DNA from: Candidatus Poribacteria bacterium | GTDB taxonomy: Bacteria > Abyssobacteria > SURF-5 | NCBI GenBank assembly: GCA_016215705.1 | Contig: JACRIR010000170.1 | Span: 1 to 27,363 of the forward strand | Length of the DNA stretch: 27,363 bases | Direction: 5' to 3' | Shown here: piece after piece, positions 1-8,161 of the stretch | Position numbering within the stretch: position 1 is the first letter of the stretch | Layout of the letters: the number at the start of each line of letters is the position of its first letter | Translations under genes and position numbers: made by a program | Notes under the pieces: generated by a model | What the model saw: the letters and a program-made list of their open reading frames with translations, nothing else | Told to the model about the DNA's origin: nothing | Databases searched by the model: none

Positions 1-30
1 ACACGATGCTACATCGTGTCCCCGATTCTC
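1..30. repeat. Partial palindromic GGGGACAC-family repeat cut by the window edge
   Basis: ACACGATG, a 3-nt loop and CATCGTGT form a hairpin, followed by CCCCGATT. The left arm is truncated by the start of the window. It shares the core GGGGACAC/GTGTCCCC with the hairpins at 8065-8109, 16868-16914 and 18866-18910, so it is a fourth copy of that family. No gene is visible in 1-234. Confidence 0.7.
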
Positions 31-43
31 TTCATTTATGTGT

Positions 44-70
44 GTAGGGGCGCAATTCATTACGCCCATG
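44..70 (+). repeat. GTAGGGGCG-type dispersed repeat
   Basis: GTAGGGGCGCAATTCAT followed by TACGCCCATG forms a short imperfect palindrome (GGGCG...CGCCC). Near-identical text occurs at 24434-24460, and related copies occur at 6592-6653, 22737-22764, 24388-24411 (opposite orientation) and 26407-26430. It is intergenic here, upstream of the efflux operon. Confidence 0.75.
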
Positions 71-234
71 ATTAATATGCGTTTTTCCATGACCACCCTT
101 CTCAAGAGAACCGGATAATCAAACAAACCATTAACATTTCAGAGATTCTGTGTAATACTGTTGTTTGACGCCTCTCCCTCAAGTCACAGTAGCTTAAGAG
201 ATAACCTGGATCAGAATACGCGAGCATCTCAATT

Positions 235-1683
235 ATGCGGAGTCCAAGGCGCGTCATAAGTGTTCGAATACGTTTCGCCCCGGCGCGGTTCCTGATGATT
301 CTGCTATGTGCCATTCTTCCGCTCGCGGTATTCGCCCTGCCCTTTGATGCATCGGCTCAGGATGAACCAACTCATCCGCTCAGCCTTAGGGATTGCATCG
401 ATTTGTCGCTTGCGTCGAGTCCCGATGCTCTTGCGGCGCAGGAACGAATCGAGCAGGCTCGCGCCGCCGTGAAGCAGGCCCAGGCCGGCTTTTATCCGAG
501 GCTGTCAATCAACGAAACCTTTCTTCGAAGCAATTTCGCGCCGATGGTATTCAGCAACGAACTGGCGCAGGCACAACTCTCGGGCAGCTTCCCCTTCCCT
601 CCCCCGCCCGGATTCGATCCGTTTGGCGGATTCAATAATCCTCCACCTCTGAGCAACTGGAACACGCAACTCCTGCTGCAGTGGCCGCTCTTTCAGGGTG
701 GTCGCACGTTCTACGGAAATCGGGCCGCTGTTCGATCCTTGAGCGCATCGGAACTGGGTCTGAAGACGGTTCACAATGACCTCACGTTCGCGGTCACATC
801 CGCCTATTATGAAATCCTAAAGACTGAAAACTCCATCAAGATCGCGGAGGAGTCCGTTCGGCAGATTCGCTCACAACTTGATGTGGCAAGTGCGCGGTTC
901 GAGAATGAGGTCGCGCTCAAGTCGGACGTGCTAAGAGTGACTGTTCGACTTGCCGAATCAGAAGAAGCGCTCGCAATCGCTCGCCACAACATCGAGAGGG
1001 CAAAATCCCAACTTAACCTGGCGATGGGACAGCCAGTGACACGCCCCCTTGAACTCGCGGGGACCACGTCGGAAGCACTAGGCGGTTTCGTTGACAAGCC
1101 AAGCCTTGAAGAGTCGCTGGAACTTGCGCGTCGAAACCGGCCGGAACTCGAAGGGATGAACAAAAACATAGAGGCCCTTGAAAATTCGGCCGGCGCCGCG
1201 AAGGCCGGTTATTATCCTCAGATTAATGCGTTCGCCCATTACGACATTGACAGCGAAGATTTCTCTGATTCGAACGATAGTTGGACAATAGGCATCGGCG
1301 CGAGTCTGTCGATTTTCGACGGCTTCCTCACGCGATCGGCAGTACAATCGACGCGTGCCAAACTTCGCGAGGCAGAGGCGCAAAGAGACAAACTTCTTCT
1401 GCAAATAGAGTCTGAAGTCAAGAACGCGATCCTCGCAAAGTCGGAGGCGGCAACCCGGCTCGACGCGCTCGCCCAAAGCGTTGCTGAAGCCGAGGAGACC
1501 TTTCGAATTGTTTCCGACAGATATTCCGAGGGGCTCGCTCTTGTGACTGAATTGCTTGACGCAGAGGTTGCCCTCACGAACGTGCGCCTGCACCGCCTCT
1601 CGGCTGAATACAACTACATGGTTGCGTCCGCGGCGATCGAGCGCGCAACGGGCGGAGCAATCTCGGAAGGATTCAAACAATGA
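235..1683 (+). CDS. TolC-family outer-membrane efflux channel
   Basis: Outer-membrane factor of a tripartite efflux pump, predicted to form the trimeric barrel and periplasmic tunnel through which the RND pump exports its substrate. The 482-residue length fits the OEP/TolC family. A hydrophobic signal sequence ends near DASAQ, followed by DCIDLSLASSPDALAA, which is typical of the first OEP helix. A second OEP repeat with long alternating helices starts near residue 290. A proline/phenylalanine-rich stretch (about residues 120-140) interrupts the first repeat and is longer than I would expect in TolC. The given ATG has no evident Shine-Dalgarno site. Met21 (base 295) would give a shorter signal peptide and is a reasonable alternative start. 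The stop overlaps the adaptor start as ATGA, so the two are translationally coupled. It is the first gene of the operon, whereas many RND operons place the channel last. Confidence 0.93.
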   Translation: MRSPRRVISVRIRFAPARFLMILLCAILPLAVFALPFDASAQDEPTHPLSLRDCIDLSLASSPDALAAQERIEQARAAVKQAQAGFYPRLSINETFLRSNFAPMVFSNELAQAQLSGSFPFPPPPGFDPFGGFNNPPPLSNWNTQLLLQWPLFQGGRTFYGNRAAVRSLSASELGLKTVHNDLTFAVTSAYYEILKTENSIKIAEESVRQIRSQLDVASARFENEVALKSDVLRVTVRLAESEEALAIARHNIERAKSQLNLAMGQPVTRPLELAGTTSEALGGFVDKPSLEESLELARRNRPELEGMNKNIEALENSAGAAKAGYYPQINAFAHYDIDSEDFSDSNDSWTIGIGASLSIFDGFLTRSAVQSTRAKLREAEAQRDKLLLQIESEVKNAILAKSEAATRLDALAQSVAEAEETFRIVSDRYSEGLALVTELLDAEVALTNVRLHRLSAEYNYMVASAAIERATGGAISEGFKQ

Positions 1684-2738
1684 AGCGGTGGCACAAACTC
1701 TTTGCAATTGCCGGCGCCGGCGCCGTGCTCGTGTTGATGCTGTTGTGGCTCATGGGAAGTCTGTCGCCCGGTGGAAAGATTGCGCCCGACAAAGCAGAAA
1801 TCAAACAGGCCCCTTCCACCACTCTCAAAACTATTGAAGTGAAGACCATTGCGTTTCCAGTCGAAGTCGAGGCCATCGGCACAGTGACGGCCCGGGAGAC
1901 GGCTGAGATCACGAGCAGGATCATGGCGACCATAATATCTGTGAACGCGGACGCAGGCGATACAGTGCAAAGGGCACAGCCGCTCTTCGCCCTTGATTCC
2001 AGAGACGCCCAAACCCGAGTCATGCAAGCAGGCGAGGCTGTTGCATCGGCTGAGGCGGCATTGGAACAGGCGACTCTCGATGCGGGCCGCATAGAGCGTT
2101 TGTATGGCAAGCAGGCGGCCACAAAGCAGGAGTTCGACCGCTCACAGGCAGGGTTGAAGATGGCGCGCGCCTCTGCGGAGTCGACCAGGGCAATGCTCCA
2201 CGAGGCCGAAATCAATCTTTCCTATACGAAGATTGTTTCCCCGGTTCCCGGAAAGGTGATTGATCGTCTTGCTAACCCGGGAGAGATGGCCATGCCCGGA
2301 AAACCACTCATGTCGATTTATAATCCCTCAACACTCAGGCTGGAGGTCTCAGTCGCAGAACATCTGCGCCCAAAAGTCTCAGTGGGACAGTCTGTCCGCG
2401 CCTCAATCGACCCTAAGGGCGCAACATTCGACAGCAAGATTATCGAGATTGTGCCTGCGTCAAACGCATCAAGCCGGTCATTCATTGTCCGGGCATCGAT
2501 TCCTGCGCCGGAAACAGCATACCCTGGCATGTATGGACGAATCTGGCTGCCCGTGGACAAGGGTGAGGTGACCTTGATTCCACCCGAAGCTTTGGAGCAT
2601 GTCGGTCAATTGGATATGGTGACCGTGGTGGAAAACGGAATTGCGCAGAAACGATCCGTGAAGACAGGGAAAACATATCCCGAGGGCGTCGAGATTCTCT
2701 CGGGCCTGCGCGCGGGCGAAATGATTTCAGCGCCATGA
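1680..2738 (+). CDS. RND efflux periplasmic adaptor (membrane fusion protein, HlyD/AcrA type)
   Basis: Periplasmic adaptor that joins the RND permease to the outer-membrane channel. One N-terminal hydrophobic segment (AIAGAGAVLVLMLLWLMGS, about residues 9-27) acts as an anchor or signal. It is followed by the beta-barrel/lipoyl half (VEVEAIGTVTARETAEI), a helical hairpin (about residues 105-170, alanine/glutamate-rich), the second lipoyl half (SPVPGKVIDRLANPGE) and a barrel plus membrane-proximal domain ending at SGLRAGEMISAP. The length of 352 residues is normal. The start codon lies inside the channel gene's stop (ATGA overlap) and has an upstream GGAAGG. No lipoprotein lipobox is visible. 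Substrate cannot be told from sequence. Confidence 0.94.
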   Translation: MKRWHKLFAIAGAGAVLVLMLLWLMGSLSPGGKIAPDKAEIKQAPSTTLKTIEVKTIAFPVEVEAIGTVTARETAEITSRIMATIISVNADAGDTVQRAQPLFALDSRDAQTRVMQAGEAVASAEAALEQATLDAGRIERLYGKQAATKQEFDRSQAGLKMARASAESTRAMLHEAEINLSYTKIVSPVPGKVIDRLANPGEMAMPGKPLMSIYNPSTLRLEVSVAEHLRPKVSVGQSVRASIDPKGATFDSKIIEIVPASNASSRSFIVRASIPAPETAYPGMYGRIWLPVDKGEVTLIPPEALEHVGQLDMVTVVENGIAQKRSVKTGKTYPEGVEILSGLRAGEMISAP

Positions 2739-2851
2739 GATGTCTTCACCGCAAAAGGCCACAGCCCCGAGGAGCAAACGGCGCAAAGAAGACAATCATC
2801 GTTACCTTTGCTCCTTTTCGGTAAATTCCTTTTGATTATCCACGAAAGATT

Positions 2852-5800
2852 ATGATGAACGACAGCCAGGTCAAACCGGAACAAAAGCTCTCGGCTATCG
2901 GAAAGATAGTCGAGAAATTTCTTACGACTGACCTTTCGATCATCCTCATCGTAGTCTCACTTATCGCCGGGGTCGCCGCTCTTTTGGTGACGCCTCGTGA
3001 AGAAGAACCCCAGATCGTAGTGCCGCTGGCCGATGTCTATGTGTCTTTTCCGGGAGCCAGCGCAGAAGAAGTCGAGCAACTCGTTTCGACGCGCCTCGAA
3101 AAACTGCTTTGGCAAATAGACGGTGTCGAGTATGTATACTCGATGTCCGCGCCGGACGTCGCAATAGTTACTGTCCGCTTTTTCGTGGGCGAGGACCGTG
3201 AGGACAGCCTAATCAAGCTTTACAACAAGATACAGCAAAACATCGACCTTGTGCCGCCGGGGCTCGCGGGCTGGATAGTCAAGCCGGTCGAGATAGACGA
3301 CGTTCCCATTGTCACACTCACTTTCTATGGCGAGAACGCCTCTGACTATGAGTTGCGCCGTGTGGCTGAAGAGGTGATAGACCGCCTGCAAGGGGTGAAG
3401 AATGCCGCCCGCACTTTCATGGTGGGAGGCCGTGAAAGACAGATCAGGGTCGGCCTCGATGTTGAGAAGCTGGCTTCCCGCGGTTTGACTCCACTGGAGG
3501 TTGCAAACTCCATCCGCGTCGCCAACGTGACGCTTTCGGCGGGCTCCTTCACCCGGAACGGCGTCGAAAACGTCGTTCGCGGCGGCATTTTCTTTTCATC
3601 CCCCGAAGAGGTCAAGGAACTCGTGGTGGGCGTGTACGACGGGCGCCCCGTATATCTGAAAGACGTCGCGGATATCTCGGACGGCCCGGCCGAAGTGACG
3701 ACATATTCTCGAGTCAATTTTGGAGCGGCCGCCGAGCATAAGGAAATCGGCGATACATCCAAGACAGCTTCACTCCCGGCTGTGACACTGGCGATTGCCA
3801 AGAAGCGCGGAACGAATGCCGTTTGGGTGGCCGAGGAAGTTCTCAGGCGCATCGACGATCTGAAGGGAAGCGTCATACCGGGCGATGTCAACGTCCTGGT
3901 AACCCGCAATTATGGTGAAACGGCGAACGACAAAGTGAATGAACTTGTCGAGGGATTGGCGGTCGCTATCGTCACGGTCATCGCGCTGATAGGACTGATT
4001 CTCGGGTGGCGCGAAGCGCTGATTATTGCGCTCGCAGTCCCGATAACGTTCTCGCTTACACTGATCCTGAACTATCTATTTGGATATACAATCAACAGGG
4101 TCACGCTCTTCGCTCTCACGCTCTCGCTCGGCCTCGTCGTGGACGATCCGATTGTCGACGTCGAAAACATTTTTAGATATTTCAAGATGCGCCTGTATCC
4201 GCCAATGCAGTCAGTGCTGGTCGCGGTGAACGAAGTGAGACCTCCGATCATTCTTGCGACGCTGAGTGTTATCGCGTCGTTCCTTCCAATGTTCTTTATT
4301 ACCGGGATGATGGGACCCTACATGCGCCCGATGGCCGTCAACGTTCCTCTCGCCATGATGATGTCCATGGTTGTCGCCTTTACGATAACCCCCTGGTCGG
4401 CGTATCACATATTGAAGAAGGAATATGGAAAAGCGGAGGAAGAGCCGTTCGATATTCGCAAGACTACGTTCTATCGCGTATACAGCAGACTCCTTGCGCC
4501 CTTCCTCCTTTCGCGCGGGCTAAGCTTCATATCCCTCGGTGTGGTTGTTCTGCTGCTGCTGTTTTCCATCTCGCTTGCGCTTTTCAGAAAAGTTCCTCTC
4601 AAGATGCTTCCGTTTGACAACAAGAACGAATTGCAGGTAGTCATCGATTTGCCGGAGGGCGCCACGCTCGAGCAGACTGACAAAGTTGTCCGCGATTTCG
4701 AGAACTATCTTCGATCCGTCCCCGAGTGCACCAATTTCGAAAGCTACGTGGGCGCTTCATCGCCGATGGATTTCAACGGAATGGTACGGCACTACTATCT
4801 GCGCCGCCTGCCGAATCTGGCCGACATCCGAATCAACCTGGTTCATAAGAAACAACGCGAACAGCAGAGCCACGAAATCGCTCTCAGGCTGCGGAACGAT
4901 TTGCAGGAAATTGCCGACCGCAACGGCGCACTCATAAAGATTGTCGAGCCCCCGCCCGGCCCGCCGGTCATCTCGACGCTTGTGGCCGAAGTCTATGCAG
5001 AGCCCTCCTATTCATACGACGAGATCATCGAGACGGCGTCGATCGTGCGCGACCGCATGAAACAGGAGTATCGCGTCGTCGATGTCGATGACACGGTCGA
5101 GGCAAACCAGAAGCGGTTCACGTTCGTTCTGGACAAGGGAAAAGCCAGCCTGAACGGAATCACGACAGCCGACGTTGCGAGTACGCTTCGGCTGGCGCTG
5201 CAGGGAGATTCTCCGGGAACGCTCCACATTCCCACGGAGAGAAACCCGCTACTGATACAACTCCGCCTGCCACGCGATGCAAGATCGAGCGTGGAGCAAC
5301 TCGCCCGCCTCTACGTGAAAGGCGCTATGGGAAACATCGTGCAACTGACTGAGATCGGCCGCTTCACAGACGATACCATCGACAAAACGATCTACCACAA
5401 AAACCTCTCCCGTGTTTCGTACGTCTTCGGCGAAATGGCCGGACGCAGCCCCGCAGAAGCAATACTCGACATGCAGGCGCATTTCAAGAAGAATCCCCTG
5501 CCGGACGGATTCAAAATCGTGTGGAGCGGAGAAGGTGAATGGAAAATAACGGTAGACGTGTTCCGCGACCTCGGCATTGCGTTCGGGGCAGCCTTGATAG
5601 CCATCTACATTCTCCTCATAATCGAGACCCATTCGTTCTTCATGCCGCTGATAATCATGTTGGCGATTCCGCTGACGCTCATCGGCATCATGCCCGGCTT
5701 CTGGCTCCTGAACGCGCTCACCGCAGGGAAAGTCGGCGGCTATGACAACCCGGTTTTCTTTACGGCCACGGCGATGATCGGCATGATTGCTCTCGCAGGA

Positions 5801-6082
5801 ATCGTGGTCAGGAACTCAATCATCCTTATAGATTTCGTCCACCATTCGCTTGCGCAGGGGAAACCGCTGAAGGATGCTCTTCTAGAATCCGGCGCGGTGC
5901 GGTTCAGGCCGATCCTTTTGACCGCAGGCACAACGCTGCTCGGCAACGTCGTGATAACGCTCGACCCGATTTTCAGCGGTCTCGCATGGGCGATCATCTT
6001 TGGCCTCTTCGCCTCGACCGCATTCACCCTCTTCGTCATTCCTGTCGTATACAACATGGTCTACGGCACTAAACCGCAATAG
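2852..6082 (+). CDS. RND efflux transporter permease (AcrB/HAE-like)
   Basis: Inner-membrane proton-driven RND pump of 1076 residues, the usual size, with two copies of six TM helices and two large periplasmic loops. TM4 reads GLVVDDPIVDVENIFRYF. The adjacent aspartates (about D431 and D432) match the proton-relay Asp pair of AcrB, whereas heavy-metal CusA-type pumps have Asp-Ala here. In TM10 the position of the AcrB relay lysine appears to be arginine (R987, in GIVVRNSIILIDF). The second large loop carries an extended proline-rich segment (EPPPGPPV). The start is ATG-ATG at 2852/2855 with only a weak GAAAG upstream. The 113-bp spacer from the adaptor holds GCGCAAAG-type repeat text with a GGAGCAAA/TTTGCTCC inverted repeat. 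It is probably co-transcribed with the two upstream genes, though the spacer could lower its translation. Confidence 0.95.
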   Translation: MMNDSQVKPEQKLSAIGKIVEKFLTTDLSIILIVVSLIAGVAALLVTPREEEPQIVVPLADVYVSFPGASAEEVEQLVSTRLEKLLWQIDGVEYVYSMSAPDVAIVTVRFFVGEDREDSLIKLYNKIQQNIDLVPPGLAGWIVKPVEIDDVPIVTLTFYGENASDYELRRVAEEVIDRLQGVKNAARTFMVGGRERQIRVGLDVEKLASRGLTPLEVANSIRVANVTLSAGSFTRNGVENVVRGGIFFSSPEEVKELVVGVYDGRPVYLKDVADISDGPAEVTTYSRVNFGAAAEHKEIGDTSKTASLPAVTLAIAKKRGTNAVWVAEEVLRRIDDLKGSVIPGDVNVLVTRNYGETANDKVNELVEGLAVAIVTVIALIGLILGWREALIIALAVPITFSLTLILNYLFGYTINRVTLFALTLSLGLVVDDPIVDVENIFRYFKMRLYPPMQSVLVAVNEVRPPIILATLSVIASFLPMFFITGMMGPYMRPMAVNVPLAMMMSMVVAFTITPWSAYHILKKEYGKAEEEPFDIRKTTFYRVYSRLLAPFLLSRGLSFISLGVVVLLLLFSISLALFRKVPLKMLPFDNKNELQVVIDLPEGATLEQTDKVVRDFENYLRSVPECTNFESYVGASSPMDFNGMVRHYYLRRLPNLADIRINLVHKKQREQQSHEIALRLRNDLQEIADRNGALIKIVEPPPGPPVISTLVAEVYAEPSYSYDEIIETASIVRDRMKQEYRVVDVDDTVEANQKRFTFVLDKGKASLNGITTADVASTLRLALQGDSPGTLHIPTERNPLLIQLRLPRDARSSVEQLARLYVKGAMGNIVQLTEIGRFTDDTIDKTIYHKNLSRVSYVFGEMAGRSPAEAILDMQAHFKKNPLPDGFKIVWSGEGEWKITVDVFRDLGIAFGAALIAIYILLIIETHSFFMPLIIMLAIPLTLIGIMPGFWLLNALTAGKVGGYDNPVFFTATAMIGMIALAGIVVRNSIILIDFVHHSLAQGKPLKDALLESGAVRFRPILLTAGTTLLGNVVITLDPIFSGLAWAIIFGLFASTAFTLFVIPVVYNMVYGTKPQ

Positions 6083-6136
6083 AAGGAAGGGAAGGGCCAA
6101 TTCATTCGCACATAATGCAGCGCGAGAAAACATCCT

Positions 6137-6166
6137 TTGACTATTCTGCGGAAACTGTGCTAGAGT
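6137..6166 (+). promoter_or_regulatory. Possible sigma-70 promoter for the metal-uptake locus
   Basis: TTGACT, an 18-bp spacer and TAGAGT lie 58-87 bp upstream of the small membrane-protein gene. The -35 box is one base off consensus and the -10 box two. No clear Zur-type palindrome is visible next to it. It is weak evidence by itself, but the position suits a new transcription unit after the RND operon. Confidence 0.3.
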
Positions 6167-6223
6167 GTTGCGCGCGCGAAAGGATTGCCATTGGCGCTTG
6201 GATACAAGAAGTGAATCATACCC

Positions 6224-6541
6224 ATGACTGAGAATTGTCCCAATACCCACCAGAACTTGCTTCGGCGTACGGTCTGCTTCGTAGGCGCACTGGTTTTGCT
6301 ATGGGCCTTGTTTCTCAACGCCTTCCACCTTTCGGGCTCGCATCCTTTCCACAAAGACGCCACTTGCCACGTCTGCAAGTTCTATCAAAGCTCCCAGGCG
6401 GAAGACGTTTCGCAGCGCTCTGAATGGAGCTCTCTGTTCTCAACGGACACCTGTCCAACACCCGTTTTCTCACGTGATTCCTCGCCGGCTGTTTCCTTCC
6501 ACGACCCACGCGGTCCACCTTCCTTGATGGTTTGCGCCTGA
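6224..6541 (+). CDS. Small membrane protein with His/CxxC cluster, function unknown
   Basis: A 105-residue protein of no family I recognise. It has one hydrophobic segment (about residues 16-34, CFVGALVLLWALFLNAF), immediately followed by a metal-ligand-like cluster: H35, H40, H43, C48, H49 and C51 (HPFHKD then CHVC). The remaining tail is Ser/Pro-rich and ends at a cysteine near the C-terminus. The arrangement suggests a membrane-anchored periplasmic protein able to bind zinc or another soft metal, and its place just upstream of a metal ABC locus supports that. No good Shine-Dalgarno site precedes the ATG. An overlapping 62-codon frame (6235-6423) is a less likely alternative. Whether it is expressed is inferred only from the coherent TM-plus-CxxC design and its position. 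Confidence 0.55.
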   Translation: MTENCPNTHQNLLRRTVCFVGALVLLWALFLNAFHLSGSHPFHKDATCHVCKFYQSSQAEDVSQRSEWSSLFSTDTCPTPVFSRDSSPAVSFHDPRGPPSLMVCA

Positions 6542-6591
6542 CTCGCTCATTCCGTCCGATAAATACGGCGATTTGGAGATGACCATTGTTT

Positions 6592-6653
6592 GTAGGGGCG
6601 AACCTTGTGTTCGCCCTGCATTCGATTCAGGCAAACACAAGGCTCGCCCCTAC
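6592..6653. repeat. Long imperfect hairpin of the GTAGGGGCG family
   Basis: Two 24-bp arms (GTAGGGGCG...GCC at 6592-6615 and GGC...CGCCCCTAC at 6630-6653) pair with only two mismatches around a 14-nt loop. It lies 70-130 bp upstream of the outer-membrane barrel gene. There is no T-run after it, so it is not a standard terminator. It belongs to the same dispersed family as 44-70 and 24388-24460. Confidence 0.75.
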
Positions 6654-6722
6654 GGGTTTCAGTTCTTATCTCAGTGTCCCTGTCGATGACCTTGACACTC
6701 ATCACAAAGGAGAGAGGACATC

Positions 6723-8063
6723 ATGAGGCATATGATTCCTGGGTTTCTCTTGTCTCTATCCTTATGTCTCACCGCTTGGGCAGACGTCGGAAAACCCGAA
6801 TCCGAACTCGAGCTTCTCAAGGCTCAAATCGAGAATCTTCGAAAGGATTTCGAGCAATCACGGCAGCGGGATGAGGCAGAAGTCATGCAGATGCAGAATC
6901 GTATCCGCGAACTCGCGGATCAACTTGCAGAACAACGCGCGGCTCAGTCCGGAGGGGCGTCCGTCGCTTACACGGAAGTCCAGCAAGTCCAACCACCCGC
7001 ATATGCGGCTTTTGGCCAACGCGCCATATCGCAAATCTTCAATCCCGACATAGCAGTAATCGGAGACGTGCTCGGGCAATATACCAGTCATGAGAACGAA
7101 GGCCAGAGGCCGGATGACGAGTTCATATTCCGTGAACTCGAGCTCAACTTCGCTGGAGCGCTCGACCCGTTTGCCCGGGCCGACGTGACTATTTCCATCG
7201 AAAAGGAATTCCCGGAATCCGCTCTTCCGGGAGAAGAACCTGAGGGGGAAGAGGGCTTCGCGATCGACGTCGAGGAGGCCTACTTGACGGTGCTTTCTCT
7301 CCCCCATGGCTTGCAGGCCCGCGTGGGAAAGATGCGGGAGAAGTTTGGCAAGGCTAATCCACTGCATGGGCATTCACTTCCGTGGGTCGAGGAACCACTC
7401 ATGATTCAGAATTTCTTCGGCGATGAGGGTCTTACAGGCGAAGGCGCCGAGGTGAGCTGGCTGGCGCCTACCGACCATTATCTCGAACTCACCTACGAGA
7501 TTTTCAACAATGACAACGACTCTTCATTTGCCGGAGGAGACCACGACGACGTCGTGCATCTTGCCCATGCAAAGAATCTCTTTGAGCTTTCGGACGCCAC
7601 AACTCTTGAAGTGGGTGGTACGCTTGCGACTGCTCCGAACGACGACGGACATGGCGCTAATCGCACGTGGCTCGAAGGAGCAGACCTGACCGTGAAATGG
7701 CTGCCCCCGGAAAAGTCTCTCTATAGAGGTCTGACGTGGCAGACTGAGGCTCTGTTCTCGCAAAAAGACACCGACGTAGGCGAACAAGACACATGGGGGC
7801 TTTACTCCTCGCTGGAATATCGGCTTTCCAGACGATGGAAAGCGGCAGCGCGTTACGATTACTCCGAATTTCCTGATTCCGAAGATTTACGCGAGAAGGG
7901 CTATTCGGCTTATCTCACGTTCCTCCAGAGCGAATTTGTGTTCTGGAGGCTCGGCTACATGTTCGTTGACCGGAACTTTGCTGACCCGGTCGATGAAGAC
8001 GAGCACCTTGTCTGGCTTCAACTGAACTTCGGTCTGGGGGCGCATCGCGCTCATGAATATTGA
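6723..8063 (+). CDS. Outer-membrane beta-barrel (porin-like) protein of a metal-uptake locus
   Basis: A 446-residue secreted protein. The signal peptide ends near TAWA-D (residue 20). Residues about 25-70 form a heptad-rich coiled coil (ELELLKAQIENLRKDFEQ onward), the usual N-terminal trimerisation helix of some porins. The rest has alternating amphipathic strands with many aromatic and acidic residues, for example GLQARVGKMREKFGKANP, SLEYRLSRRWKAAARYDY and a C-terminal strand LVWLQLNFGLGAHRAHEY. This suggests an outer-membrane barrel. Proteins of this kind next to ZnuA/ZnuB genes are sometimes annotated as zinc-regulated outer-membrane receptors, but no TonB box or plug domain is visible, so I call it porin-like. 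A good Shine-Dalgarno (AAAGGAGAGAGG) supports the start. It probably admits the metal that the downstream ABC proteins import. Confidence 0.75.
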   Translation: MRHMIPGFLLSLSLCLTAWADVGKPESELELLKAQIENLRKDFEQSRQRDEAEVMQMQNRIRELADQLAEQRAAQSGGASVAYTEVQQVQPPAYAAFGQRAISQIFNPDIAVIGDVLGQYTSHENEGQRPDDEFIFRELELNFAGALDPFARADVTISIEKEFPESALPGEEPEGEEGFAIDVEEAYLTVLSLPHGLQARVGKMREKFGKANPLHGHSLPWVEEPLMIQNFFGDEGLTGEGAEVSWLAPTDHYLELTYEIFNNDNDSSFAGGDHDDVVHLAHAKNLFELSDATTLEVGGTLATAPNDDGHGANRTWLEGADLTVKWLPPEKSLYRGLTWQTEALFSQKDTDVGEQDTWGLYSSLEYRLSRRWKAAARYDYSEFPDSEDLREKGYSAYLTFLQSEFVFWRLGYMFVDRNFADPVDEDEHLVWLQLNFGLGAHRAHEY

Positions 8064-8064
8064 A

Positions 8065-8109
8065 CGGAAAATCGGGGACACGATGCGGCATCATGTCGCC
8101 GATTTTCCG
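8065..8109. repeat. Palindromic GGGGACAC-family hairpin between barrel gene and metal-binding protein gene
   Basis: Two 21-bp arms (CGGAAAATCGGGGACACGATG and its partner) pair with two mismatches around a 3-nt CGG loop. The hairpin starts two bases after the barrel gene's stop. It lacks a T-run, so it is better seen as a REP-like element that may stabilise or process the polycistronic mRNA. The same core occurs at 1-30, 16868-16914 and 18866-18910. Confidence 0.85.
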
Positions 8110-8161
8110 AAGGTCGAAAGCCAAAATGGACAACGATAAACATTGATTGAGGTGAAACCCA

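Noticed and set aside
102-314. 70-codon minus-strand frame upstream of and into the TolC-like gene
   Set aside because: No ribosome site, no recognisable domain, and it overlaps a confident gene on the other strand.
1078-1707. 209-codon minus-strand frame inside the channel gene
   Set aside because: Shadow of the plus-strand coding sequence; Arg-rich composition without domain features.
2852-6082. Heavy-metal (CusA-type) RND pump
   Set aside because: TM4 has the Asp-Asp pair of drug-type pumps rather than the Asp-Ala of CusA, and no methionine relay is visible.
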